A DNA stretch of 64,000 bases from Paenibacillus selenitireducens (GTDB lineage: Bacteria; Bacillota; Bacilli; Paenibacillales; Paenibacillaceae). The stretch spans positions 124,717 through 188,716 of the forward strand of contig NZ_MSZX01000009.1 of NCBI RefSeq assembly GCF_002021565.1, read 5' to 3'. Shown here piece after piece: positions 36,350 through 44,302 of this stretch. The notes beneath the pieces are model-generated. The model was given only the letters and a program-made list of their open reading frames with translations. It did no database searches and was not told where the DNA came from. Position numbers and translations under genes: made by a program. How positions within the stretch are numbered: position 1 is the first letter of the stretch; each line of letters starts with the position of its first letter.

Positions 36350-37375
36350 CTACTCGCTTGCCGTAGCGTATTCAGATAATTTTACCGGTCTCTTCTCGAT
36401 CCATGACCGCTGAGCAGCTCGCGCAATCAATTCCGCCTGATAGCCGTCTTCTCCGCGGACAGGGACCTGTTTGTCATCGATCAATGCGTCAATAAAACTC
36501 TCGATTTCAATGCTATACGCCTTCTCATACCGCTCAAGAAAGAAATGTTTGGGGTTATCCCGTGTAACGCCCTTGATCGTGCTGAGTTCAGCAGAGTTAG
36601 GGAAATCATTCTGGACGTTGACTTGACCTTTCGATCCAAAGACCTCAACCCGCTGGTCATATCCGTAAGCCGCTTGCCTGGAGTTATCAATGACACCCAG
36701 CGCACCATTCCTGAATCTGAGGGTAATAATTGCGGTATCAATATCTCCTAGCTCCCCAATCCTAGGATCCACCAGCACGGCTCCTTGCACATAGACCTCT
36801 TCCACTTCGCTCCCACTCAGGTACCGAGCCATGTCGAAATCATGAATAGCCATATCCATAAATAGCCCCCCAGAAACTTTGATGTAGTCATGTGACGGAG
36901 GACTTGGATCACGCGAGGTGATCTTGATAATATGCGGCTCTCCAATGGCACCTTCTTCGACGATTTCTTTTACTCTTCGAAAATGAGGATCAAACCTCCG
37001 GTTAAACCCGAGCTGAAATTTAACGCCGTTCTCATTAACAACTTGTAGCGCATTTTGCGTTTTGGCGATATCAAAGGAAATGGGCTTCTCACAGAAAATA
37101 TGTTTGCCAGCCCTTGCCGCCGCTTGGATCATGTCTGTATGGGTATCGGTTGAGGAACATATAAATATAGCTTCGATCTCTGGATCCTTCATAATTTCAA
37201 ACGCATCTCGGGTAATTACAGGAATACCTAATGCTTGTACCCACGGCTCAGACCCGTCAATCGCAATGTCTGCAATCGCTTTCAAATGAACCTGTGGATG
37301 CTTCAATAAATTATGGATATGAAGCCTTCCAATTCGTCCCGTTCCGATCATTCCGACAGTTACTTTTCTTTTCAT
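36350..37375 (-). CDS. iolG: Inositol 2-dehydrogenase
   Basis: NAD-dependent dehydrogenase of 341 residues that oxidises myo-inositol to 2-keto-myo-inositol, the first step of the pathway. Rossmann motif GMIGTGRIGRLH near 8-19, EKPISFD near 95, FNRRFDPHF, and the catalytic Asp/His in MDMAIHDFDMARYL near 174-187 fit the GFO/IDH family. First gene of the iol row and preceded by a promoter and operator. Related enzymes act on scyllo-inositol, but the intact iol set favours myo-inositol. Confidence 0.92.
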   Translation of the reverse strand: MKRKVTVGMIGTGRIGRLHIHNLLKHPQVHLKAIADIAIDGSEPWVQALGIPVITRDAFEIMKDPEIEAIFICSSTDTHTDMIQAAARAGKHIFCEKPISFDIAKTQNALQVVNENGVKFQLGFNRRFDPHFRRVKEIVEEGAIGEPHIIKITSRDPSPPSHDYIKVSGGLFMDMAIHDFDMARYLSGSEVEEVYVQGAVLVDPRIGELGDIDTAIITLRFRNGALGVIDNSRQAAYGYDQRVEVFGSKGQVNVQNDFPNSAELSTIKGVTRDNPKHFFLERYEKAYSIEIESFIDALIDDKQVPVRGEDGYQAELIARAAQRSWIEKRPVKLSEYATASE

Positions 37376-37416
37376 TGCATCTCCACCTTGTTCTCACAGG
37401 ATTTAAACCATTCTAA

Positions 37417-37471
37417 GGTGAGTAACCGCTTAACCTAAATCGATTATATCACCGTATCTGTAATTTGAGAA
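37417..37471 (-). promoter_or_regulatory. iol promoter with operator
   Basis: On the minus strand TTCTCA (37466-37471), 17 bases, TATAAT (37443-37448) make a good promoter. From about +1 to +20 (37417-37436) lies AGTAACCGCTTAACCT, the same CG-centred motif as before iolD with a weaker left half. A repressor there would block initiation. Confidence 0.7.
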
Positions 37472-37559
37472 TAATAATTTTGGGATAATTACCCACTAAT
37501 TTTCCTAGAGAGTGACAAAAAGGAATGCCTATCATGAATGAGACACACTTTTAGACAGG

Positions 37560-37875
37560 CTTACACCGGGGATTATCGAAGTTGTGCTTCGCAAACGTCG
37601 ATGTTTCTCACACAGATATCCGCTTTATTGGATTTATCCACTAACTTTACTTTAAATCTGCGATTTTCGGCGTCTATCATGGAGTAATCCAATATAGAAC
37701 GTGGAAATGGCTTATACTGGACCTTTTCGTGCTCCTACATTGGATTTTTCCATTATACGAGTACCGTTATCCTCTATGATGAGGGCTATGTTGGAAATAT
37801 CCAATATAGGTACACTCCTATTACTTTCATTGGATTTAGTCCAATTTTGATAGCCTTACACCGGGGATTATCGAA
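37560..37875. repeat. Palindrome-rich repeat element framed by a 21-base direct repeat
   Basis: A 21-base sequence containing ACACCGGGGATTATCGAA occurs at 37560-37580 and 37855-37875. Between them lie four short palindromes with TTGGA/TCCA(A) arms: 37628-37640, 37740-37752, 37791-37804 and 37830-37844, plus a half copy near 37686. No open frame spans it. It looks like a non-coding repeat family, perhaps a mobile miniature element or REP-like cluster. Confidence 0.6.
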
Positions 37876-38180
37876 TATAAGTATGGACGCTTAAATATAT
37901 GCAAATCCGTAAAAGTTAATCATTATCGTTAAAACATACATTTTTCAGTGCCCTCTTTTTTGAGGGGAAATCAATGGAAATGCTCATTTTTCCGCAACGA
38001 AACTTGGCTCTCTAATCGTGTTAAGTCGATTTTTCCTCTACGAGACGAAAAGACGAAATCCACACAAAAAAGTGCCGAAAAGTCCTCTGGACTTTCTCGA
38101 CACGCTGAGGAATGCTTATGAGCATTCATACACTTCCTATTATATCATGGTTCTTCATATCCGCGAGCTGTATGGATTTA
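37876..38180. other. Gene-free stretch with small hairpins
   Basis: No coding support. Three short hairpins are visible: CCCTC/GAGGG around six T at 37951-37966, AAAGTCC/GGACTTT at 38079-38095, and GAATGCT/AGCATTC at 38110-38127. None has a good U-tract in the direction of a neighbouring gene, so terminator function is uncertain. Confidence 0.4.
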
Positions 38181-38489
38181 TTATAACTTCACATTAAAAT
38201 ACACGCTCGAGAACGCCCATCCTGCCATATGAATGAGCAACAGGATACCAAGTGTTGGTGCAACAGACAATTGTACGCCGCATATCAGCAAAATAAATAA
38301 AAAATAAATCGCACCGAGTGTAATTTTCCATGCCGTTGCTTGCGATTTACTTGAAATGACTTGATATCTTTCATCAAGCCCTCTATTGCGCGCAGCTTGC
38401 TTACGACCCCACCATAATCCAAATGCCCCTCCTGAAAGTCCAAGTAAGATACCAAGGAGTACGAATACCTGATCCCAACTCATGCTCAT
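38181..38489 (-). CDS. Small membrane protein paired with an XRE regulator
   Basis: Protein of 102 residues with three hydrophobic segments (about 8-26, 56-72 and 77-95) and a basic loop GRKQAARNRGLDERYQVIS between the first two. It overlaps the XRE gene by four bases. Such HTH-plus-membrane-protein pairs are common in Bacillota; their role is mostly unknown. The membrane protein may hold or signal to the regulator. No family name is claimed. Confidence 0.75.
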   Translation of the reverse strand: MSMSWDQVFVLLGILLGLSGGAFGLWWGRKQAARNRGLDERYQVISSKSQATAWKITLGAIYFLFILLICGVQLSVAPTLGILLLIHMAGWAFSSVYFNVKL

Positions 38490-38689
38490 TCACTTCCCTT
38501 CTCAAAAATAAACACGTCTTCGATCTTGCAACCAAATACCTTAGAAATTTTATAAGCCAATTCCAGGGATGGATTATATCGGCCGCTCTCAATCGAGATG
38601 ATGGTCTGTCTTGATACGCCGATTTGTTCCGAAAGTTGCTCCTGCGTTAATCCAAACGCTGCTCTGAGATCTTTGATGCGATGTTCCAT
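38486..38689 (-). CDS. Small XRE family transcriptional regulator
   Basis: Single helix-turn-helix domain protein of 67 residues: LRAAFGLTQEQLSEQIGVSRQTIISIESGRYNPSLELAYKISKVFGCKIEDVF. There is no other domain, so it is a minimal Cro/CI-like DNA binder, probably a dimer. It overlaps the membrane-protein gene by four bases. Its promoter carries three copies of GTAAAG-N4-CTTTAC, strong evidence for autoregulation. Confidence 0.9.
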   Translation of the reverse strand: MEHRIKDLRAAFGLTQEQLSEQIGVSRQTIISIESGRYNPSLELAYKISKVFGCKIEDVFIFEKGSE

Positions 38690-38704
38690 CCAACCACCCC
38701 TTTT

Positions 38705-38764
38705 GTAAAGCTTGCTTTACGTAAAGGATACTTTACATCAGATATAATGTCAAGCAGACTTTAC
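38705..38764 (-). promoter_or_regulatory. XRE promoter with three operators
   Basis: Minus-strand promoter: TTGACA at 38748-38753, 17 bases, TATCCT at 38725-38730. Operators GTAAAG-N4-CTTTAC lie at 38705-38720 (perfect), 38721-38736 (perfect, covers the -10) and 38749-38764 (one mismatch, covers the -35). Centre distances are 16 and 28 bases. Confidence 0.85.
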
Positions 38765-38785
38765 ATTGACTAAATTCTTTTTGAC

Positions 38786-38814
38786 AATAAAAAAAATGAT
38801 GCCTGATTAGGCAC
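38786..38814 (-). terminator. Rho-independent terminator
   Basis: Stem TGCCT/AGGCA with a GATT loop, followed on the minus strand by a run of T after one mismatched step. It ends the GNAT gene at 38855. Confidence 0.7.
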
Positions 38815-38854
38815 CACAACAAATTGATCGATCTTTATCCCTTCCGAACTTGCC

Positions 38855-39334
38855 TCATTCTATCGATAAGCTCATGATATACTGCTTCCGAAGTGGACCG
38901 ATTTTTCTTCTACCCGTATCTTGGAAACCAATCTTTTCATACAATTTCTGTGCAGGAATATTCTTCTGGTTAACAGCTAGAACGATCTCATCGCATCCTA
39001 GAAACTGGTGTCGTACAAAGGGTCGTAACTGCTCCAATCCTCTCCTCGCTAATCCTTTTCCTTGTTGAGTGAAATTTATGGAGAATGAAGTCAATAACAT
39101 GGCATGAGGATTATCGGTATACTCTTTGACTTGATCACTTGCGTGCAGTACAAAAAAACCGACTGGAACCTGTTCACTTAGAATGACAACAGGATGTTTT
39201 TCAGGATGGACCTCTAACATTTCGATAGGTAAGGCCGTGAATTGCTCTTGTTCTTGCGGTAACGAAAAACGTTTCAGTTGCTCATCATGCGCTGAGCTAT
39301 AGAGCTGTAATTCTACTTGGGTTTCTACCTTCAT
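38855..39334 (-). CDS. GNAT family N-acetyltransferase
   Basis: Protein of 159 residues. MLLTSFSINFTQQGKGLARRGLEQL carries the acetyl-CoA loop QQGKGLA, EIVLAVNQKNIPAQKLYEKIGF is the classic second half, and ETQVELQLYSS begins the fold. Substrate unknown. Start: ATG close after AGGAG; a TTG one codon earlier is possible. Monocistronic with its own terminator. Confidence 0.85.
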   Translation of the reverse strand: MKVETQVELQLYSSAHDEQLKRFSLPQEQEQFTALPIEMLEVHPEKHPVVILSEQVPVGFFVLHASDQVKEYTDNPHAMLLTSFSINFTQQGKGLARRGLEQLRPFVRHQFLGCDEIVLAVNQKNIPAQKLYEKIGFQDTGRRKIGPLRKQYIMSLSIE

Positions 39335-39371
39335 CAACTCCTAGTTATTTGCCTAAAGGCTACATATGTAC

Positions 39372-40217
39372 TTACTTAGGAAAATATCTGTCGATCAGAT
39401 CTAAATCTTCTTTATCTATTACCCACCCTAAAGCATGTAGATTATTCTCCATGTGCTTCATATTGACGGCTTTGGGGATTGTTACGATGTTTTCTTGTCT
39501 TAATACCCAATTTAAAGCGATTTGATAAGCTGTTTTTTCATATTTGATCCCAAGTTCATCTAGTAAATTGCGTTCTTCAGTCCCTGATACTGGAAAACCA
39601 GGCATGCCAAATACTTGTGGTGCATAACCAAATGGAGAATACCCCATCACCGTAATTCCATTCTCATTACAATATGGGAGAAGATGATCCTCAATACGCC
39701 TATCGTTCAAATGATAACCTACCTGATTACAGACTAATGGTATACTGCCCAGACATTTTTGAGCCTCTTGCATGAGTTCGATGGAAAAATTACTTACGCC
39801 AACATACTTAATCAATCCCTCCTTAACTAACTTGACCATCGCTTCCATCGTTTCGGCGAGTTCATATTGTTGACTTGGCCAATGCTGTAAATATAAATCG
39901 ATATAATTGGTGTTCAGACGATTTAAACTCGCCTCTACTGCCCAGATCACACCGTCAAAAGAACAGTTTTTTGAAGATACTTTGGTTACAAGAAACACTT
40001 CATTTCTTACACCATCGATAGCTTGTGCTACAAGACGTTCTGATCTGCCATTCGCATATTCTTCTGCCGTATCAATTAGAGTCATCCCGTTTGCTATGCC
40101 GTAACGCAGAGCTTCTATTTCTTCTTTCTCCGTCTGTTCATTCTCACCAAACTTCCAAGTACCTTGACCCATCACAGGAATCTTCACGCCTGTTTTTCCT
40201 AATTGTCGATATAACAT
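39372..40217 (-). CDS. Aldo/keto reductase
   Basis: NADPH-type oxidoreductase of 281 residues. MTLIDTAEEYANGRSERLV gives D and Y, VFLVTKVSSKN gives K and IDLYLQHWPS gives H of the tetrad. YVGVSNFSIELMQEA, VCNQVGYHL and VTIPKAVNMKHMENN complete the family pattern. The start is the ATG after GAGGAGA; the open frame runs 39 codons further upstream and is rejected. Physiological substrate unknown. Confidence 0.88.
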   Translation of the reverse strand: MLYRQLGKTGVKIPVMGQGTWKFGENEQTEKEEIEALRYGIANGMTLIDTAEEYANGRSERLVAQAIDGVRNEVFLVTKVSSKNCSFDGVIWAVEASLNRLNTNYIDLYLQHWPSQQYELAETMEAMVKLVKEGLIKYVGVSNFSIELMQEAQKCLGSIPLVCNQVGYHLNDRRIEDHLLPYCNENGITVMGYSPFGYAPQVFGMPGFPVSGTEERNLLDELGIKYEKTAYQIALNWVLRQENIVTIPKAVNMKHMENNLHALGWVIDKEDLDLIDRYFPK

Positions 40218-40393
40218 TCTTTTCTCCTCGCATCCTTCCTGATTCAATAATTCGCGCAAGATCTTGTATTTCCTCTTCATGGTCTTAGGCATGTTGCAGA
40301 TGCCTGTCACGCATATCTGACAAAATAAGCACATAAGTTGTATCGTGAAAGTCTGGTCTTATGGATCGAAAAAGAACGAAAGGAGTACATGGG

Positions 40394-41587
40394 ATGACAA
40401 CTCCGAAACGAAATCAAACACAACAAGCCCATATCCCACAACCTATCAGGAGTGATGGTGCCGGTTGGGTCGATAAAGGGCCTCGCGATGTGATGAGGGA
40501 TTGTGAGAATCCGAATATGTTCGTACCCCCTGTTACGGATGCAGGTCTAATAGCCAATTTGAGATTCTCTTTCTCAGACACCCATATGCAGTTGAACCAT
40601 GGCGGTTGGTCTCGCGAGGTAACGGTTCGTGAACTACCGATTGCGACCACGCTTGCAGCTGTTAATATGAGTTTAACACCTGGTGGCGTCCGGGAACTGC
40701 ATTGGCACCAACAAGCAGAGTGGTCTTATATGTTAATAGGAAGCGCACGCATTACATCGGTGGATCAGAATGGCCGCAATTTCATCGCGGATGTAGGTCC
40801 GGGTGATTTATGGTATTTTCCACCGGGGATTCCCCACTCCATTCAAGGATTAGCGGAGGGTTGCGAGTTTCTACTCGTATTTGATGATGGGGCCTTCTCC
40901 GACTTGAATACGTTATCGATATCCGATTGGTTCGCGCATACGCCTAAAGATGTGTTATCCGCGAACTTCGGGGTTCCAATGAGTGCTTTCGATCAAATTC
41001 CAACGGAACAAGTATACATCTATCAAGATCAAGTGCCGGGTCCGTTGGAAACACAAGAAGTTCAATCGCCCTACGGCACGGTCCCCGAAAGTTTTACGTA
41101 TCACCTGCTCTCCCAACCTCCGATAAAGACACCTGGCGGAAGCGTACGTATTGTGGATTCTACGAACTTTCCAATATCTCGAACAGTAGCTGCGGCGCTC
41201 GTCGAGATAGAACCTGGCGCCATGCGTGAATTGCATTGGCATCCCAATAATGATGAATGGCAATATTATTTGACCGGGCAAGGACGCATGACGGTTTTTG
41301 CCGGTAATGGAGCGGCTAGAACGTTCGATTACAGAGCCGGGGATGTCGGTTATGTACCTTTTGCTTTTGGACATTACATACAGAATACCGGTACAGAATC
41401 GCTATGGTTTCTTGAAATGTTCAAGAGCGACAGATTTCAAGATGTGTCTCTGAATCAGTGGATGGCCCTTACGCCTTCAAACCTGATTACCAGTAATTTG
41501 CATGTAGGTCCAGAACTTATGGATGCCTTAAGAAAAGAAAAATGGCCTGTTGTAAAATACCCTGGTTTTTCTTACTATCCAAGGTGA
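40394..41587 (+). CDS. Oxalate decarboxylase-like bicupin
   Basis: Manganese bicupin of 397 residues matching OxdC/OxdD architecture. Cupin 1: R100, H103, H105, E109, H148. Cupin 2: HWHPNNDEW with H281, H283, E288, then H327, and E341 in LEMFKS. The N-terminal lid, SENS in Bacillus subtilis OxdC, reads SDLN here (169-172), so the key Glu is Asp. OxdC converts oxalate to formate and CO2; lid changes can shift it towards oxidase activity. No secretion signal. Start: ATG after AAAGGAG; the frame is open 11 codons upstream. Confidence 0.85.
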   Translation: MTTPKRNQTQQAHIPQPIRSDGAGWVDKGPRDVMRDCENPNMFVPPVTDAGLIANLRFSFSDTHMQLNHGGWSREVTVRELPIATTLAAVNMSLTPGGVRELHWHQQAEWSYMLIGSARITSVDQNGRNFIADVGPGDLWYFPPGIPHSIQGLAEGCEFLLVFDDGAFSDLNTLSISDWFAHTPKDVLSANFGVPMSAFDQIPTEQVYIYQDQVPGPLETQEVQSPYGTVPESFTYHLLSQPPIKTPGGSVRIVDSTNFPISRTVAAALVEIEPGAMRELHWHPNNDEWQYYLTGQGRMTVFAGNGAARTFDYRAGDVGYVPFAFGHYIQNTGTESLWFLEMFKSDRFQDVSLNQWMALTPSNLITSNLHVGPELMDALRKEKWPVVKYPGFSYYPR

Positions 41588-41603
41588 AATGAAGTATCTA
41601 TGA

Positions 41604-41640
41604 CAAAAAATGACCGTTCATCGACGGTCATTTCTTTATT
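41604..41640. terminator. Bidirectional terminator
   Basis: Ten-base perfect stem AAATGACCGT/ACGGTCATTT with a six-base loop between the convergent bicupin and Nudix genes. T-rich on both sides. Confidence 0.9.
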
Positions 41641-41681
41641 TTATATTCAATTATGGCTAGCATATGTACTTCACTACTTCT

Positions 41682-42164
41682 CTAGTGCTGACTATCGTCC
41701 AATCGTGACAATAATTCAAAAGGTTTCATTTCCCAAGCTTCATACGGAATGACTCCTTTGTTATGAAGTGCATCTAATGTACGTGATTTCATATGAGGTC
41801 TCGAAATATATTCATCGATATTGGATTCGTCTAATTGTACAAATTGAGCCTCTTTAATTTCTTCAGGTTGTATGATCACTTCGCCACCCAAATACTCACA
41901 TGTGAACACCATCGAGAGTATACCCATCGTCGCATTATAGTAAACCCCCGTGACTCCGTTCGCCTTAGCCTCAATCCCGGTCTCTTCTTTCAGTTCCCTG
42001 CAAACCGCTAAATGTGGCGGCTCACCCTCTTCTACTTGCCCGCCTGGAAGCTCCCAAGTATCAGAACGTCCATGCGTTTTGACCAGAAGAACTTCACCTT
42101 GCCCGTTTCTGACCAAAGCAGATACGGCTACAATATGTTTGGGTACTCGGTATTCATCATTCAT
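41682..42164 (-). CDS. Nudix hydrolase
   Basis: Protein of 160 residues. The Nudix box reads GGQVEEGEPPHLAVCRELKEETGI near 42-65, with all the catalytic Glu residues. KTHGRSDTWELPGG before it is typical of MutT/NUDIX enzymes acting on nucleotide or sugar-nucleotide diphosphates. Start: ATG eight bases after AGGTGA. A -10 TATAAT lies about 20 bases further upstream. Substrate not predicted. Confidence 0.88.
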   Translation of the reverse strand: MNDEYRVPKHIVAVSALVRNGQGEVLLVKTHGRSDTWELPGGQVEEGEPPHLAVCRELKEETGIEAKANGVTGVYYNATMGILSMVFTCEYLGGEVIIQPEEIKEAQFVQLDESNIDEYISRPHMKSRTLDALHNKGVIPYEAWEMKPFELLSRLDDSQH

Positions 42165-42490
42165 GTTGTTAATCACCTCACGATATTATAGCATTTACTT
42201 GAAACATTGCTAGAACGGTAAGGAGACCGATTAAGACCGATTGACACAATACATTCTCAAATCATAAATGTCTTTGAAATCCATCAACGACCTAATCATG
42301 TATAATTGTATTATAATACCATATCAAGAAATAATAATAACTACATCCTATTTTTAAGTGTGATCTACTTATTGAGTTGGCTCAGAATAAGATACCTCAA
42401 AAACCAATCGTAAAATGTAACTTTGATAAGATAAACCGTAGTTTATTAGGGATGAAAGGAACCATCACCCTAACAACTCAATTCTGGCAT
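42165..42490. other. A+T-rich gene-free stretch with promoter-like signals
   Basis: Contains the Nudix -10 (minus-strand TATAAT at 42182-42187). It also holds the direct repeat GACCGATTAA/GACCGATTGA at 42225-42244 immediately before a plus-strand TTGACA at 42241-42246, with ATAAAT 17 bases later. The palindrome GTATTATAATAC is at 42308-42319. No gene follows on the plus strand, so a small RNA or a vestigial promoter are the options. Confidence 0.35.
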
Positions 42491-42514
42491 GAAAAAGGAG
42501 CCTTTTTGGCTCCT
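42491..42514 (-). terminator. Terminator of the envelope operon
   Basis: Seven-base stem AGGAGCC/GGCTCCT with a five-base loop and a T-tract on the minus strand. It lies 30 bases after the LCP gene. Confidence 0.85.
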
Positions 42515-42544
42515 GATCCTTCAGGTATTCGATTGGATACGCCC

Positions 42545-43567
42545 TCACTTCATCAGCCCAATAGCATCGAAATTAGTCTTCAAATCTGTCGTGATGCCAG
42601 CCTCAACACGTAACGCGGTCAAAGCATCTGCAAGATCATTTTTATCTATGTATACGTATGGGCTTTTCCAAATGGATCCCATTTGTAATGACCGTATTTG
42701 AACAGGCTTGATGTTAGGGAAGTCAAATATCCATTGACGAAGGTCGGATTCTGGAATATCTGACTTTACGTTCTCGCCGATGATGTCCAGCACTTTCCCC
42801 CATTGCGAGATCCCTTGGAAAGCGCCCAGTTTATCGAGAATTTGTTTAATGACTTGCTGCTGCCGCTCGTTACGAGCAAAGTCGGAAGACTCTTGCGTCC
42901 CTTGATTGGATTTGCGGTATCGCACGAAGTCCAGCACTTGCTTGCCATTGAGCTTCTGAATCCCTTTCTTTAAGTCGATATGGGTTCCGTCTGCGGAATC
43001 GGTATATTTCATGTCCATATCGACATCGATCTCGAGTCCACCAAGCGTATCCACGGTTTGGCGTATCGCATCGAAATTCACAACGACCATGTGTTGGATG
43101 GGAAGATCTAGCAAATCACTGAAAAACTGTTTCGTGTTCGGAATAACCTCGGACTTATCTTTGATATAGTAATAGGCATAATAAAAATTGGCCTTGCGCG
43201 AAGGCAATGATTTAGGTTTTAACAATAAATCACGCGGTATAGACAATAGACTGGTAGAACGGGTGTCGGGATTGTAGCTCACAAGCATAAGCACATCGGT
43301 ATTCATCATCCCTTCTCCGCCTTCTCGACTATCAACGCCTGCAAGAAGAAAGATCATCGGTTGAATCGATCCTTTCTCATGCGGATTCGTAGTTAGAACA
43401 TCTGTAGCCAGTGGCTTTTCTGGGGCAGCCATATGCTGAATCGCGGCATCGGCCTTGTAATATATATATCCTACATAGATGCCAGCTCCAAGAATAAGTA
43501 CGGCGATCATCAGATAAATGACCTTTAGAACTTTACGCATCGCCATTTTTTTGCTTTTGACAGACAT
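42545..43567 (-). CDS. LytR-CpsA-Psr (LCP) family wall-polymer ligase
   Basis: Membrane-anchored enzyme of 340 residues with one N-terminal helix (about 13-36) and an extracellular LCP domain. Typical motifs: FLLAGVDSREGGEGMMNTDVLMLVSYN, STSLLSIPRDLLL with the phosphate-binding Arg, VNFDAIRQTVDTLGGLEIDV, and DFVRYRKSN.GTQESSDFARNERQQ. LCP proteins move anionic polymers such as teichoic or teichuronic acids from the lipid carrier to peptidoglycan. Start: ATG after GGAGG. Last gene of the envelope operon. Confidence 0.92.
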   Translation of the reverse strand: MSVKSKKMAMRKVLKVIYLMIAVLILGAGIYVGYIYYKADAAIQHMAAPEKPLATDVLTTNPHEKGSIQPMIFLLAGVDSREGGEGMMNTDVLMLVSYNPDTRSTSLLSIPRDLLLKPKSLPSRKANFYYAYYYIKDKSEVIPNTKQFFSDLLDLPIQHMVVVNFDAIRQTVDTLGGLEIDVDMDMKYTDSADGTHIDLKKGIQKLNGKQVLDFVRYRKSNQGTQESSDFARNERQQQVIKQILDKLGAFQGISQWGKVLDIIGENVKSDIPESDLRQWIFDFPNIKPVQIRSLQMGSIWKSPYVYIDKNDLADALTALRVEAGITTDLKTNFDAIGLMK

Positions 43568-43595
43568 AGTATCCTCCATTGCTTTTGCGTTTGTT

Positions 43596-44216
43596 TTATT
43601 GATCGAGATGAGTTGACTGATCTTTTGATCGACGTAACCCTATTTTTCTCTCGATATTTTCATAAAAATCAACACAAGAGTTCAAGCACTTCTGTGCAAA
43701 AGACCATCGACGAATCAGTTGGTATACGAGGACAGAGGTAAATATGCCGATGAGTGCCCCCGCAATAACATCGGATGGGAAATGAACCCCATTCCAAATT
43801 CGCGAGAAGGAGATCAACCCTGCGAGTAGAAGCCAAATGATGCCTTCTCTCTTTCTAAATAAGAAAATAGCTGTTGCGATGACAAAAGATCCAATGGAAT
43901 GATCGCTAGGAAATGAAGCATTCGCGGCATGTTCTATTAATTGATTAACGGCATGATGGACAAAAGGCCTGTCCCGATAGAAAAAATGAGAAAGAATTTT
44001 CCCGATTCCAAAGCCAATGCAAGCTGAAAAGAGAGCTACGATCACCATTTTCTTGTTCTTCTGCTCGCGCGTAAACCAATATAGGATGATTCCTAAATAG
44101 AATAGATATTCTGCTTTTTCTGACAAAAATTGCATGACGGGATTTAATGCAGAAATCGAAATTGCTAAGTGATTAATAGATTCAAAAACGAGTTCATCGA
44201 TATGAGAAAAGTCCAA
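43596..44216 (-). CDS. PAP2 phosphatase, BcrC-like
   Basis: Integral membrane phosphatase of 206 residues with about five helices. C2 motif FPSDHSIGS near 105-113 and C3 motif SRIWNGVHFPSDV near 143-155 are intact, and FFYRDRPF supplies C1. BcrC-type members dephosphorylate undecaprenyl diphosphate outside the membrane and recycle the lipid carrier; others act on phosphatidyl glycerophosphate. Its place among wall-synthesis genes supports the carrier role. A related gene is cut off at the right edge of the window. Confidence 0.88.
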   Translation of the reverse strand: MDFSHIDELVFESINHLAISISALNPVMQFLSEKAEYLFYLGIILYWFTREQKNKKMVIVALFSACIGFGIGKILSHFFYRDRPFVHHAVNQLIEHAANASFPSDHSIGSFVIATAIFLFRKREGIIWLLLAGLISFSRIWNGVHFPSDVIAGALIGIFTSVLVYQLIRRWSFAQKCLNSCVDFYENIERKIGLRRSKDQSTHLDQ

Positions 44217-44302
44217 TCCCCTAACCTTCTTCCTTATTCTATGATTTATTCTATTGTTTCAGATGCTGGAGCATCGATGTCATTACACGTAAACATGCTC
44301 TG

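Noticed and set aside
37560-37875. CRISPR array
   Set aside because: Only two copies of the 21-base repeat, 295 bases apart, no regular spacers and no cas genes.
38079-38127. Two hairpins as terminators of the membrane-protein gene
   Set aside because: Stems of seven bases are present but without a T-tract on the minus strand.
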